From Streptomyces sp. XM4193 (GTDB lineage Bacteria > Actinomycetota > Actinomycetes > Streptomycetales > Streptomycetaceae), in NCBI RefSeq assembly GCF_023072595.1, contig NZ_JALLGK010000003.1, positions 186,001 to 250,000 of the forward strand: a DNA stretch of 64,000 nucleotides, written 5' to 3'. The translations under genes and the position numbers were made by a program. Positions 35,566 through 44,229 of this stretch are shown in pieces; position 1 is the stretch's first letter; each line of letters begins with the position of its first letter. The notes beneath the pieces were generated by a model. It saw only the letters and a list, made by a program, of their open reading frames with translations. It had not been told where the DNA came from and searched no databases.

Positions 35566-36627
35566 ATGACCGCTTCCGCGCAGAGCCGACGCGCCGCCAC
35601 CGGAACGCTGCTCGGGCTCGCACTCGGGGACGCGCTCGGCTATCCGACCGAGTTCGACGGTGTGCCCGCGATCCTCGCCGCCTGCGGGCCCTGGCGCGGG
35701 ATGGAGCTCCCCGCCCGGGCCCTCGTCTCCGACGACACCCAGATGGCACTCGCCGTCGCCCGCGCCCTCACCACCGCACGGGCCGGGGAGCACCTCGGTC
35801 CGGAGGGGCTGGTGCGCCCGCTGCGCGAGGAGTTCATCGCCTGGTACCGGTCGCCGGAGAACAACCGCGCCCCGGGCGGCACCTGCCTCGCCGCCTGCGC
35901 ACTGCTGACGGTGGAGGACCGGCCCTGGCAGGAGGCCAGCAGGATCGACTCCAAGGGCTGCGGAGCGAACATGCGTGTCGCGCCCGTCGCGCTCGTGCCC
36001 GGGCTCGACGACCAACAGCGCGCCGGCGCCGCCCAGTTGCAGTCCGCCCTCACCCACGGCCACCCGACCGCCCTGGCGGCGTCGGACCTCACCGCGCACG
36101 CCGTGCGCCTCCTCGCCGACGGCGTCGCCCCGGCCGAGCTCGTACCGCGGCTGCGCACGTACGCGCACGACAACCGCACCCGCTACCACCAGGACTGGCT
36201 CGGCGACCTCTGGACCCGTGCGCAGGACTCGACCGCCGAGCACTTCGCCGCACGCGGCTGGGACGAGTGCCTGGCGATCCTCCACCGGCTCGAAACGGCG
36301 GTGCGGACGGTCTCGCCGGAGGACGACCCGTGCGCGGTGACGGGCGCCGGCTGGATCGCCGAAGAGGCCCTGGCAACCGGCCTGTTGTGCTTCCTGCTCT
36401 TCCCCGACGAGCCGGTGCTCGCACTGCGCCGAGCCGCCTGCTCCTCCGGCGACTCCGACTCGATCGCCTGCCTCACCGGCGCGTTCGCGGGCGCCCACCT
36501 CGGAGCCGACGCCTGGCCCGGCGCCTGGGTGGAACGGATCGAGCACCGCGACGAACTCCTCGCCCTCGCCGCCCCCTGGAACCCCCGACCGCCCGTGCCG
36601 GCCCCCGCTGCTCCCCGGAACCCGTGA
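35566..36627 (+). CDS. ADP-ribosylglycohydrolase (DraG-like), second copy
   Basis: 353 residues. Family motifs: GTLLGLALGDALGYPTEFDG, LVSDDTQMALAVARAL, DSKGCGANMRVAPVALV, THGHPTALAASDLTAHAV and CSSGDSDSIACLTGAFAGA. The di-metal ligands are therefore intact. It is shorter than the copy at 30034 and differs in the regions between motifs. ATG 35566 follows GGGGGAAGGG. The strong palindrome at 35524 indicates dedicated repression, possibly in response to NAD or ADP-ribose. The last residues (NPRPPVPAPAAPRNP) run into a tandem repeat. Confidence 0.9.
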   Translation: MTASAQSRRAATGTLLGLALGDALGYPTEFDGVPAILAACGPWRGMELPARALVSDDTQMALAVARALTTARAGEHLGPEGLVRPLREEFIAWYRSPENNRAPGGTCLAACALLTVEDRPWQEASRIDSKGCGANMRVAPVALVPGLDDQQRAGAAQLQSALTHGHPTALAASDLTAHAVRLLADGVAPAELVPRLRTYAHDNRTRYHQDWLGDLWTRAQDSTAEHFAARGWDECLAILHRLETAVRTVSPEDDPCAVTGAGWIAEEALATGLLCFLLFPDEPVLALRRAACSSGDSDSIACLTGAFAGAHLGADAWPGAWVERIEHRDELLALAAPWNPRPPVPAPAAPRNP

Positions 36628-36725
36628 CCGCCCGCGCCCGCCCCTCCGCGTCCCGGAACCCGACCGCCCGCGCCCGCCCCTCCGCGTCCCGGAACCCGAC
36701 CATCCGCGCCCGCCGCGCCCGCCGG
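36613..36725. repeat. 36-bp tandem repeat, about three units
   Basis: Two nearly identical units (36613-36651, 36652-36687) and a partial third, each starting CCCGGAACCCG and containing CCGCCCGCGCCCGCCCCTCC. It spans the 3' end of the glycohydrolase gene and the gap to the convergent lipoprotein gene. Confidence 0.7.
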
Positions 36726-36741
36726 GGCCGTCGGGGTCCGG

Positions 36742-37080
36742 TCAGCGCTCCTGGTACACGGGGTTGTGCTCGCGGCAGGTTTCCACCGCTTCCGGGGGCA
36801 GCTGGGCGCCCAGGTCGAGACCGCCCTGCTCCTCGTCGACCTCGACTCCCCGCGCGCCGTTCTTCTTCAGACACTCCGCGTACTCGCGCAGGGCACCCAC
36901 CCAGCCGTCCGGCAGATCGGGGGTCCGGCTGTCGCCCACCTGCACATCGCCGCTGGGCTCCTGGCGCGGCGAGGGCCGGGTCTCGGAGGTGTCCCCGGCG
37001 GCGCCGCAGGCCGCGAGCGCGCAGACGACGGAGAGCGTGAGGAGCGTGAACGAGACGGTCAGAGGCCCGCGTTGCCTCAT
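36742..37080 (-). CDS. Small lipoprotein of the ABC operon
   Basis: 112 residues from ATG 37080. Residues 1-24 are a signal peptide ending in the lipobox LAAC (ALAACGAAGD), so the mature protein should be lipid-anchored at Cys. The C-terminal half has YAECLKKNGARGVEVDEEQGG and ETCREHNPVYQ. This ECLRKxG-type motif is common in small streptomycete lipoproteins encoded with FtsX-like transporters. ATG overlaps the stop of the ATPase gene (ATGA). Probably a substrate-handling or signalling partner of the transporter. Confidence 0.82.
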   Translation of the reverse strand: MRQRGPLTVSFTLLTLSVVCALAACGAAGDTSETRPSPRQEPSGDVQVGDSRTPDLPDGWVGALREYAECLKKNGARGVEVDEEQGGLDLGAQLPPEAVETCREHNPVYQER

Positions 37081-37982
37081 CGGGAGTTCACCTGCTCGCT
37101 CAACCGCCCCTTGCGCAGGGTGAGTACACGGTCGGACTGGGCGGCCACCTGCTGGGCGTGACTCACCACCACCACGCATTTGCCCTGCTCGTGGGCGAGT
37201 TCGCGGAAGATCTCGACGATGCCCTGCGCGGTGTCCTCGTCGAGGTTCCCGGTGGGCTCGTCGGCGAAGAGGATGTCCACGTCGCAGGCGAGCGCCCGCG
37301 CGATCGCGACGCGCTGCTGCTGACCGCCGGAGAGCCGCAGCACATTGCTCCGGGCCATGTCCCGGTCCAGACCGACCTGTTGGAGCAGTTCGAGCGCGCG
37401 CGCCCGTCGACTGCCCGACGAGGGTTTCGCGCCGGTGATCTCCATGGCCGTGGTGACGTTCTGGAGGGCCGTCATATAGGTGAGGAGGTTGTACTGCTGG
37501 AAGATCGTCGCGGCATGCCGGTTGCGGTAGCGTCCCAGGCCCAGTTCGGCGAGGTCCCGGCCGTCGAAGCTGATGCTGCCCGCGGTGGGCGCGTCGAGCC
37601 CGCTGGCGAGGCTGAGCAGCGTGGTCTTGCCGCTGCCGGACGGGCCCAGCACCGTGTAGAAGGTGCCCCGGGCGAAGGCGTAGTCGATGTTCTTCAGCAC
37701 CGCGGTGCGACGCCGCCCACCGGCGTAGGTGTGACTGACACCGGTGAGCCGCAGAACGGTCCGGTCGACGCCGCCGCTCCCGTCGACGGCGCCGCTCCCG
37801 TCGGACGGACCGGGAATGCCCGGGGCGTCGGCGGTCCCGGAAGCCGCGGAGGTCCCGGAAGCCTCGCGGGCCTCGGCGGGCGCGTGCGTACCGTGCGTGG
37901 CGGCGGTGTCGGGCGTCCCGGACGTCTCGGGGCGCTCGGGCGTCCTGCCCGCGTCGGATGTCGAGAGGTTCATGGCGGTCAC
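37077..37982 (-). CDS. ABC transporter ATP-binding protein (LolD/MacB type)
   Basis: 301 residues. A ~70-residue low-complexity leader precedes the ATPase. The ATPase has Walker A GPSGSGKTT, Q-loop FQQYNLL, signature LSGGQQQR, Walker B ILFADEPT with catalytic Glu, and the switch His (VVSHAQQ). It pairs with the FtsX-type permeases upstream. The GTG at 37982 overlaps the preceding stop (GTGA); an ATG at 37973 is the alternative. Such complexes act as mechanotransmitters in lipoprotein release, peptide export or cell-wall signalling rather than classic uptake. Confidence 0.92.
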   Translation of the reverse strand: MTAMNLSTSDAGRTPERPETSGTPDTAATHGTHAPAEAREASGTSAASGTADAPGIPGPSDGSGAVDGSGGVDRTVLRLTGVSHTYAGGRRRTAVLKNIDYAFARGTFYTVLGPSGSGKTTLLSLASGLDAPTAGSISFDGRDLAELGLGRYRNRHAATIFQQYNLLTYMTALQNVTTAMEITGAKPSSGSRRARALELLQQVGLDRDMARSNVLRLSGGQQQRVAIARALACDVDILFADEPTGNLDEDTAQGIVEIFRELAHEQGKCVVVVSHAQQVAAQSDRVLTLRKGRLSEQVNSR

Positions 37983-39358
37983 TTGCCCTTCGTGAGGATG
38001 GCGCGGGGGTTCAGTCGCAGCACGGCGGCGGCGGGTACGGCGGTGGCGAGCACGCCGACACCGAGTCCGACGGCGCCGACGGTGGCGAGGTCGGAGGAGG
38101 AGAGCGCGACCGTGATCCGGTCCACCGGGTCGGCGTTCTCGACGGGCCGGTCGTCCATGTCGATGCCCTCGCCGATTCCGGTGCTGCCGGGCGGCGGAGG
38201 CTGCCAGGAGTCGAGCTTCTCCTCGGCCGCGGCGGCCTCCCTGCCGAGCAGCGCCTGACCGGCGCTCTGCGTCAGGGCCGGGGCGAGAAGCGAGCCGAGG
38301 CCGATCGCCACCGCCGCCACCAGGACGACTTCCAGGGCCTGTTGGGCGATCAGGCTGCTCTTGCGCTCACCCATCGCCAGCAGGACTCCGTACTCCTTGC
38401 GTCGCTGCTTGACCGCGAGATTGGCCAGAAGTGCGAGGACGGCGGCACCGGCGAGGGCCATCAGCCACATGGCGGCGGTGGCCGTGCCGCGGATCGAGTC
38501 CAGCGGGCCCGTCATCTGCTCGATCGCCTTGTCGTTTGCCGCCAGCGCGAAGCCGTCGAGTTCCGATCCGGCCGCCTTCTCCGCCGCCGTCGTGAACGCC
38601 TCCTGCGCCTCCGCGTCCTGGAGGAGGTACGTCGCCCTGCTGACCCGGAGCCCGTTGTCGTTCTCCGAGCTGAGCGAGCCGAGGCCGCCCACCGACCCGT
38701 AGAGCATGTTGGCCGGGCTGATGCCGTACTCGGCGTCCGGTTCGTCGGTGGGGCGCGGATCGCGGTAGACGCCGGCCACCGTGAAATCGCCCTCGGTCTT
38801 CTCGTCGTTGCCGGTGAGGCTGATCCGGTCGCCGACCTTCAGCCCGTTCTCCTCGGCGAAACGCTCCTCGATCAACAGGCGTTTGCGGTCCCGGTCGGCC
38901 GAGGTCAGATGCTCACCGGACAGCAGGGTGAACCGGCCGCTGCGGAAGTCCGGCAGCAGCGAGGTGTCCAGCACGCCCATGCCGACGGTGCCGCGTTCGC
39001 CCATCGGGTTCTGCGGACCGCCCCCGACCAGCTTCTGCGCCTCGTCCAGGATCGCGCGGTCCCACACCTCGTACGTGTACTTCTGCACCTGCGGCAGCCG
39101 GCCCAACTCGTCGACGGTCCCGGCGTCGATCCGAGGCGCCTGCAACCCGGCACTCGCGCCCAGTTGGCCCGGGTCCATCTCCAGGTTGATCTCGGCGCCC
39201 ACCGACCGCTTGACGTCCTGCTCGGCCCGCGCGGTCGCACCGTCGATCAGCACGCCCGCCAGCACCATCACGGAGATGACGAGGAAGGCGGCGAGCGTGA
39301 TCAGGGTGCGTCCCTTGCGCGCCCAGAGGCTGAGCCCCGCGCGTTTGACGAAGTTCAT
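37979..39358 (-). CDS. FtsX-like ABC permease
   Basis: 459 residues. One helix at the N-terminus (GRTLITLAAFLVISVMVLAGVLI), a large extracytoplasmic MacB-like domain (~45-300), then three helices in the FtsX domain (AMWLMALAGAAVLALLANLAV; LEVVLVAAVAIGLGSLLAP; LATVGAVGLGVGVLATAVPAAAVLRL). It ends with the family's RLNPRAILTKGK. The N-terminus MNFVKRAGLSLWARKGRTLI is nearly identical to that of the next permease, so they are tandem paralogues. Confidence 0.9.
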   Translation of the reverse strand: MNFVKRAGLSLWARKGRTLITLAAFLVISVMVLAGVLIDGATARAEQDVKRSVGAEINLEMDPGQLGASAGLQAPRIDAGTVDELGRLPQVQKYTYEVWDRAILDEAQKLVGGGPQNPMGERGTVGMGVLDTSLLPDFRSGRFTLLSGEHLTSADRDRKRLLIEERFAEENGLKVGDRISLTGNDEKTEGDFTVAGVYRDPRPTDEPDAEYGISPANMLYGSVGGLGSLSSENDNGLRVSRATYLLQDAEAQEAFTTAAEKAAGSELDGFALAANDKAIEQMTGPLDSIRGTATAAMWLMALAGAAVLALLANLAVKQRRKEYGVLLAMGERKSSLIAQQALEVVLVAAVAIGLGSLLAPALTQSAGQALLGREAAAAEEKLDSWQPPPPGSTGIGEGIDMDDRPVENADPVDRITVALSSSDLATVGAVGLGVGVLATAVPAAAVLRLNPRAILTKGK

Positions 39359-39532
39359 GGCTTGTCGGCTCTCTTTCGTACGTGGAGTGGGGCGGACGGT
39401 GTCGACGTGGGCGTTGTGCGGCGGGGTCGGCGGGGTCGGCGGGATCGGCGGTGCGGCGGGGGCGGCGGATCGGCGTGGGCGACGCGGGTGACGGCGTCAG
39501 CCGGAGTGCCTGCCGGTCGGCGTCCGGCCCTG

Positions 39533-40909
39533 TCAGTCGGTGTCCGTGAGGATCGAGCGGGGGTGCAGCCGGAGGATCGCGACGCCCGGTACGACGGTGG
39601 AGACCAGGGAGATCCCGAGGCCGACACCGGCGACCCTGGCGACGTCGGCGGGTTCGACCCGTACGGTCGGCGGCGCGATCCCGCCGCCCGGAGCAGGCGG
39701 CTTCCCACCGCCCCCGTCCGACTCCTCGCGCCCGGCGGCGCGGTCGGTGTCGGCGGCGCTTCCCTTCCCGGAGGAGCGCGGGCCGAGCAGTGCGTCGCCG
39801 ACGGGCTGCCCGGCGAGGGAACCGGCCAGTGCGGCGAGTGCGACGGCGGGCAGCGCCAGAGCCGCCATCTCCACCAAGTGCTGGCCGACGAGCTTCCACT
39901 TCCGCTCGCCCATCGAGAGCAGCACCCCCAACTCCGAACGCCGCTCCCGTATTTGGAGCATCACGATCAGTCCGAGGATCAGCGCGCCCGCCAGCGCGAT
40001 CACCCAGACGAGCAACCCCGCGAACGTGCCCATCCGTTGGATCGGGCGCACCTGGTCGCGGTACGCCCTGTCGTTGACCTGGAAGTCGAACGAGCCCGCG
40101 CCCAGCAGCCGTTCGGCCTCCGCGTGCAGCTGCTCGGCCAGCTCCGGAGAACCGATCCGGTAGACCGCCGACTCCACCGACGGAGCACCCGCGCCCTCGT
40201 TCCCCTCGGCGGCGGCGTCGTCGTCGTCCGCTGAAGCGGTGTCGCCACCCAGCTGCCGGGCGGTGCCGACCGGCACGTACAGCCTGTTGCCGGGCAGCTC
40301 GTACGACGGCTGCCAGTCCGTCGGGGGCGGCGACGGGTCCTGGAACACGCCGACGACCTTCAACGGAATCGCGCGCCCGCCACCCGCAGGTCGCATCCGT
40401 ACGGTGTCACCGGGCTCGATCCCGTTCCGCTCGGCCAGCCGCCGCTCGATCAGCGCGACGTGTCTGCCCCGGTCGGCCGCGGTGATGCCCCGGCCGTCCG
40501 TGACCTTCATCGTTCCGTACGAGAAGGGCAGCAGCATTCCCGAGTCGCGCACTCCGACCGCGCCAAGTTCGCCCTTCGCCCCGCGGTCCGCGCCCCCGGG
40601 CGGCGGTGCGTCCGGGACGAGCGGCTCGAAGCCGTCCGCGTCGGCCCGTACCGGAACCTCCGCGTTGTGGCGGTGCACCAGTTCGGAGCGGCCGAGCCGA
40701 TCGGCGAGAGCCGGGCTGAGACCGTCCTTGCGGACCGTGGCATCGACGCCGATGGCGCGCTGGGCATCTGCCTCCTGGCGGGCGGCGGCTCCCTGGAGCA
40801 GGAACCCTCCGAGAAGCAGGACGCAGATGACGAAGAAGATCCCCAGCAGTCCGGCGGTCCTCGACCTCCTGGCGCCGAGGCTGGTCCCGGCACGCTTGAC
40901 GAAGTTCAT
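39533..40909 (-). CDS. FtsX-like ABC permease, paralogue upstream
   Basis: 458 residues from ATG 40909 (MNFVKRAGTSLGARRSRT). It has the same layout as the gene at 37979: N-terminal helix, MacB-like extracellular domain, three C-terminal helices (LLVWVIALAGALILGLIVML; LALPAVALAALAGSLAG; VAGVGLGISLVSTVVPGVAIL) and end motif RLHPRSILTDTD. The two permeases likely form a heterodimer with the ATPase. An in-frame GTG at 40957 would add a TTA codon, but homology supports 40909. The 174-bp gap to the next permease is (GGCGGGGTC)-like low complexity. The two-component system is divergent upstream and may control the operon. Confidence 0.88.
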   Translation of the reverse strand: MNFVKRAGTSLGARRSRTAGLLGIFFVICVLLLGGFLLQGAAARQEADAQRAIGVDATVRKDGLSPALADRLGRSELVHRHNAEVPVRADADGFEPLVPDAPPPGGADRGAKGELGAVGVRDSGMLLPFSYGTMKVTDGRGITAADRGRHVALIERRLAERNGIEPGDTVRMRPAGGGRAIPLKVVGVFQDPSPPPTDWQPSYELPGNRLYVPVGTARQLGGDTASADDDDAAAEGNEGAGAPSVESAVYRIGSPELAEQLHAEAERLLGAGSFDFQVNDRAYRDQVRPIQRMGTFAGLLVWVIALAGALILGLIVMLQIRERRSELGVLLSMGERKWKLVGQHLVEMAALALPAVALAALAGSLAGQPVGDALLGPRSSGKGSAADTDRAAGREESDGGGGKPPAPGGGIAPPTVRVEPADVARVAGVGLGISLVSTVVPGVAILRLHPRSILTDTD

Positions 40910-41139
40910 GCCGAGGACGAAAGCAGTCCGCCCTTTGCAGGGAGATAAGAGCGTCACAGCGGCATAAGGAGCTCAACCACGGGCGACCGGCCCGCCGTTG
41001 GGCCTCCGGCGGGCGTCCGGCGCACGCGTCCCCGCGGCGCCCTGCCCGCTCCCGCGCCGGTCTCGCCCTCCGCGCGTCGCCGGCCTCGACACACGCCTCC
41101 GTGCGCACCCGCGCGCACCCGTCGTCGCCCGGCTCGCTC

Positions 41140-41190
41140 GCCTGCCTGCCTGCCTGCCTGCCTGCCCGCCTGCCCGCCTGCCCGCCTGTC
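41140..41190. repeat. GCCT/GCCC tetranucleotide microsatellite
   Basis: About twelve tandem 4-bp units: GCCT repeated, then alternating GCCC/GCCT. It lies in the divergent promoter region between the ABC operon and the response regulator, ~75 bp before the regulator start. Copy-number change could affect promoter spacing. Confidence 0.7.
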
Positions 41191-41262
41191 GGCCGTCTCC
41201 GTGCGCAGCCGACCGATCACGTCCTTATCCGGCCGCAATCGCCGTCTTGGTTTCATGTGCGC

Positions 41263-41925
41263 ATGAGAGTCCTGATAGCCGAGGACCATCGCGTTCTGGC
41301 CCGCACCATCGCCACCGGTCTGCGCCGTCAGACGATGGCCGTCGACATCGCCTCGACCGGGGCCGAGGCCGAACAGATGTCGCTGCTGACCGACTACGAC
41401 GTGTTGATCCTCGACCGCGACCTGCCGGTCATGAGCGGCGACGAGGTCTGCCGGCGGCTGCGCGAGCTGCACGACCCGCCGCGCATCCTGATGCTGACCG
41501 CCGCCGGTGAACTCACCGACCGCACCTACGGACTCACCACCCTCGGCGCCGACGACTACCTGGCCAAACCCTTCGACTTCGCCGAACTGGTCGCACGCGT
41601 ACGGGCGTTGAGTCGCCGCGCCCCGAAACCGCTGTCCACGCTGCTCCGGTTCGGCGATCTGACGATGGACGGAACCCGTCGTCTGGTCTCGGTCGCGGAC
41701 CGCCAACTGGAGCTGACACCCAAGGAGTTCGCCGTTCTGCGGCTGCTTCTGCTGGCCGCGGGAGCGCCGGTGCCCCACGACGAACTGGTGCGTCGTGTCT
41801 GGGACGAGAACCTCGACCCCCGCACCAGCGCGGTGCGCACCACCATCAGCCGGTTGCGCGGAAAGCTCGGCCATCCGGTCCAGATCCTCGCCGACCGGGG
41901 TGAGGGGTACCGGCTGTGCGAATGA
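41263..41925 (+). CDS. OmpR-family response regulator
   Basis: 220 residues. Receiver domain: E7/D8 acidic pair (IAEDH), phospho-acceptor D51 (LILDRDLP), Thr in LMLTA, and Lys in YLAKPFD. The C-terminal winged helix (LELTPKEFAVLRLLL; LVRRVWDENLDPRTSAVRTTISRLRGKLG) is of the OmpR/PhoB type. It overlaps the sensor-kinase gene by ten bases. The divergent ABC/FtsX operon is its likely target, as in other transporter-linked two-component systems. Confidence 0.92.
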   Translation: MRVLIAEDHRVLARTIATGLRRQTMAVDIASTGAEAEQMSLLTDYDVLILDRDLPVMSGDEVCRRLRELHDPPRILMLTAAGELTDRTYGLTTLGADDYLAKPFDFAELVARVRALSRRAPKPLSTLLRFGDLTMDGTRRLVSVADRQLELTPKEFAVLRLLLLAAGAPVPHDELVRRVWDENLDPRTSAVRTTISRLRGKLGHPVQILADRGEGYRLCE

Positions 41926-43175
41926 GCCCACGGGCCCTGGTGGACAGGATGCCCTTCCGCGCCCGCCTCGCCGCGGCGTTCTCCGGACTCTTCCTGCTCG
42001 CCGGAATCGCGCTGCTCACCTTCGTGGTGCTCCTGGCGCGCTACGGGACCAAGCAGCAGGCCGCCGGCATCTCCGTCCGCATCAGCGACCACGAGAAGCC
42101 GACCGGCCCCGACGCCCCCGGCCGGGACGGCTCCGGCGGACCGGAGGCCGAACTCCCGGGCGGAAAGACCGACTTCGCGCCCACCGGCCCCGGCCCCCAC
42201 CCCTCCGGACGGACCGCCCACCGCGGCGACGGCGCCGCGATCCAGCAGCTCGAACAGTCCGTACAGGCCGTCCAGGACACCGCGCTCCGCCAGATGCTGC
42301 TCTGGTCGGGCGTGGGACTCGTGGTCATGGCCGTACTGGCCGGACTGCTCGGCTGGTGGCTCGCCGGACGCGCGCTGCGCCCCGTCGCGTCCATGACCGA
42401 GGCCGCCCGCCGCATCAGCGAGCAGAACCTCCACCAGCGTCTCGCACTCACCGGCCCTGACGACGAACTCCACCGCCTCGCCGACACCTTCGACAGCATG
42501 CTCGACCGGATTCAGAAGTACGTCGAGAGCCAACGCCGCTTCGTGGCCAACGCCTCCCACGAACTCAAGACCCCCCTCGCCGTACAGCGCACCAGCCTCC
42601 AGGTCGGCCTCGTCGACCCGCTGCCCGACGGGCTCGCGGACGTCCGCGAGGATCTGCTCGACGCCAACCGCGACGCCGTACAACTCGTCGACGCACTCCT
42701 GCTGTTGGCCCGCAGCGACCGCGGTCCGGACGAGACCGAACCGGTCGATCTCGCCGCCACCGCCCGCCTCGCGACCACCGAACTCACCCCGCTCGCCGAC
42801 GACCGCGCCGTACACCTCGAACTCGACACCGCCGCCGACCCGCCCCCGACGCTTCGCGGCGACCCCGTCCTCCTGCGCCACCTGCTGACCAACCTGATCC
42901 GCAACGCCGTCCAGTACAACCACCCCGGTGGCGACGTGTGCGTACGCCTCGACGCCCGCACCCTCACGGTGACCAACACCGGACCACATGTGCCTCCCGA
43001 ACGGATCCCCGACCTCTTCGAACCCTTCCGCCGCCTCGACGCCGACCGCACCGCCACCTCCGGCCACGGACTCGGCCTCTCCATCGCCGCCTCCATCGCC
43101 GAAGCCCACCACGCCACCCTCACCGCCCACCCCCGCCCCACCGGCGGCCTCACCCTCACCCTCCACCTCCCCTGA
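41916..43175 (+). CDS. Sensor histidine kinase
   Basis: 419 residues with two membrane helices (AAFSGLFLLAGIALLTFVVLLA, ~20-41; LLWSGVGLVVMAVLAGLLGWWLAG, ~128-151) flanking an extracellular segment rich in Pro/Gly. HAMP follows (RALRPVASMTEAARRISEQNL). The HisKA H-box is SHELKTPLAV with H215. The ATPase has N-box NLIRNAVQYN and G-box GHGLGLSIAASIA. GTG 41916 has GAGGGG eight bases upstream; ATG 41922, which overlaps the regulator's stop (ATGA), is an alternative. It phosphorylates the regulator encoded just upstream. Confidence 0.9.
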   Translation: MRMSPRALVDRMPFRARLAAAFSGLFLLAGIALLTFVVLLARYGTKQQAAGISVRISDHEKPTGPDAPGRDGSGGPEAELPGGKTDFAPTGPGPHPSGRTAHRGDGAAIQQLEQSVQAVQDTALRQMLLWSGVGLVVMAVLAGLLGWWLAGRALRPVASMTEAARRISEQNLHQRLALTGPDDELHRLADTFDSMLDRIQKYVESQRRFVANASHELKTPLAVQRTSLQVGLVDPLPDGLADVREDLLDANRDAVQLVDALLLLARSDRGPDETEPVDLAATARLATTELTPLADDRAVHLELDTAADPPPTLRGDPVLLRHLLTNLIRNAVQYNHPGGDVCVRLDARTLTVTNTGPHVPPERIPDLFEPFRRLDADRTATSGHGLGLSIAASIAEAHHATLTAHPRPTGGLTLTLHLP

Positions 43176-43211
43176 GCACCGAGCCCTCGCCCACCACAAC
43201 AGCGGACCGGC

Positions 43212-43315
43212 TTCTCAAGCGCCACAAGCGAGGGGACTGCCGTCCACTGCTGCTGTCCAAAGGCCCCGGACCGTAATCGGCCCAGGGCCTTTGCACTGGC
43301 GCCCCGGCAGGACGT
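43212..43315. repeat. Degenerate copy of the tRNA-Arg 3' end plus terminator (att remnant B)
   Basis: This ~100-bp segment aligns with 44490-44600 at roughly 80-85% by eye. It shares the CTGCYGTC words, the AAAGGCCCCGGA hairpin and GCACTGGYGCCCCGGCAGGA. The last word equals the 3' terminal ~14 bases of a minus-strand tRNA; the homology then stops. It is most simply the scar of an older integration at the same tRNA 3' end. Confidence 0.6.
43259..43292. terminator. Hairpin in att remnant B
   Basis: Stem AAAGGCCC/GGGCCTTT with an 18-nt loop that itself pairs partly. It lies ~85 bp after the histidine-kinase stop and can end that transcript. The A/T flanks make it look bidirectional. Confidence 0.6.
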
Positions 43316-43519
43316 GTCTGTCGGCGCCTTTCGCTGGTTCAAGACACCTTCTCTTGCAGGCCCAGCGTTTGCCGGCCTGTTGGGGGCGCTGCCTCATCTG
43401 TGCAAGACGGCCACGGCCCGCATGACCGCCCGCAGCGGAAGGCGGCCGTTGATGCGCGGTCGGCCTGGCGGTCGGGGAGCAGACGAGTCGCTGCAGGCGT
43501 GCGCACGCCGCGTTTCGTA

Positions 43520-43966
43520 TCAGACCTTCTCGACTCGAACGGAGTGTCCCGCGAGGAGCTGATTCATGTCGTCGGTGTCGGAGGTGAAGACGGTTGCCTC
43601 AGCTCCCTGCGCGGCTTCCCGTCCGGCCACAGCCGCCAAAACCGCGTCGATGGCGTACTTGTGCCCATGCAGGCCCGCCGTCCTCAACATGTCACGTGCC
43701 AGGGTGATCACCCGGTCGTCCGTATGCACGACGCGGATTCGGGACAACGTCCAGTTCCACAGCGCCTGCCTCGACGTTTGGCGAGGGTCCCATGCCTCCA
43801 GGGTGGTGAGCGCCGAGGTGACGATCGGGATGTCGAGCCGCGGAGCTGTCTTGATCAGTGCAGCCATCTCCCGGTCGCCCTGAACTGCCTTCGAGAGAGC
43901 CTCGGCGTCGAACACGAAGACGCGCTTTCGTGGGCGGTGCAGCTTCGCCTGGGCGGTGCGGCTCAC
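43520..43966 (-). CDS. PIN-domain toxin (VapC-like)
   Basis: 148 residues from GTG 43966. PIN-domain acidic residues are visible: the first Asp in VFVFDAEALSKAV, Glu in LTTLEAWD, Asp in IDAVLAAVAG (preceded by GLHGHKYA), and Asp in TVFTSDTDDM. The overall order V-F-D-x-E/S ... T-x-x-E ... D ... D fits the type II VapC ribonuclease fold. The GTG overlaps the antitoxin stop, so the pair is coupled. Expected to cleave RNA (often tRNA) when freed from antitoxin. Confidence 0.83.
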   Translation of the reverse strand: MSRTAQAKLHRPRKRVFVFDAEALSKAVQGDREMAALIKTAPRLDIPIVTSALTTLEAWDPRQTSRQALWNWTLSRIRVVHTDDRVITLARDMLRTAGLHGHKYAIDAVLAAVAGREAAQGAEATVFTSDTDDMNQLLAGHSVRVEKV

Positions 43967-44229
43967 GCGGCCTCGTCCGAGTGTGAACGCTGCCCGTCAT
44001 GCCAGTCGTCGATGGCGGCGATGCGCTCCAGCGCTGCCTGCTGCTCGTCGTCCGTCACAGCGCCGTGCTCTTCCTCGAGTCGCCAGGCCAGCTCGCGCAG
44101 TTGGTCCATGGCGTCCTGGTGCGCGGCAGCGGCTGCGATGTAACCGGACACCCCACGTGCGTCGACACGCTCCTTGATCGATTCCACCAGCTCTTCCGGC
44201 ACGGTAATGGTGATCTTCCGGGTTGCCAT
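43963..44229 (-). CDS. Ribbon-helix-helix antitoxin (VapB-like)
   Basis: 88 residues. The N-terminus MATRKITITVPEELVESIKERVDARGVSGYIAAA is a canonical RHH (CopG/Arc) DNA-binding fold. The acidic C-terminus (AWRLEEEHGAVTDDEQQAALERI) would wrap and block the toxin. ATG 44229 lies inside the palindrome at 44227-44241 and no ribosome site is present, so the mRNA is probably leaderless and autoregulated by the antitoxin. A longer start at 44310 is unlikely because the upstream residues are unlike the family. Confidence 0.85.
   Translation of the reverse strand: MATRKITITVPEELVESIKERVDARGVSGYIAAAAAHQDAMDQLRELAWRLEEEHGAVTDDEQQAALERIAAIDDWHDGQRSHSDEAA

Noticed and set aside
41140..41190. CRISPR array
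   Set aside because: 4-bp units without spacers. No repeat-spacer pattern or cas gene is seen anywhere in the window.
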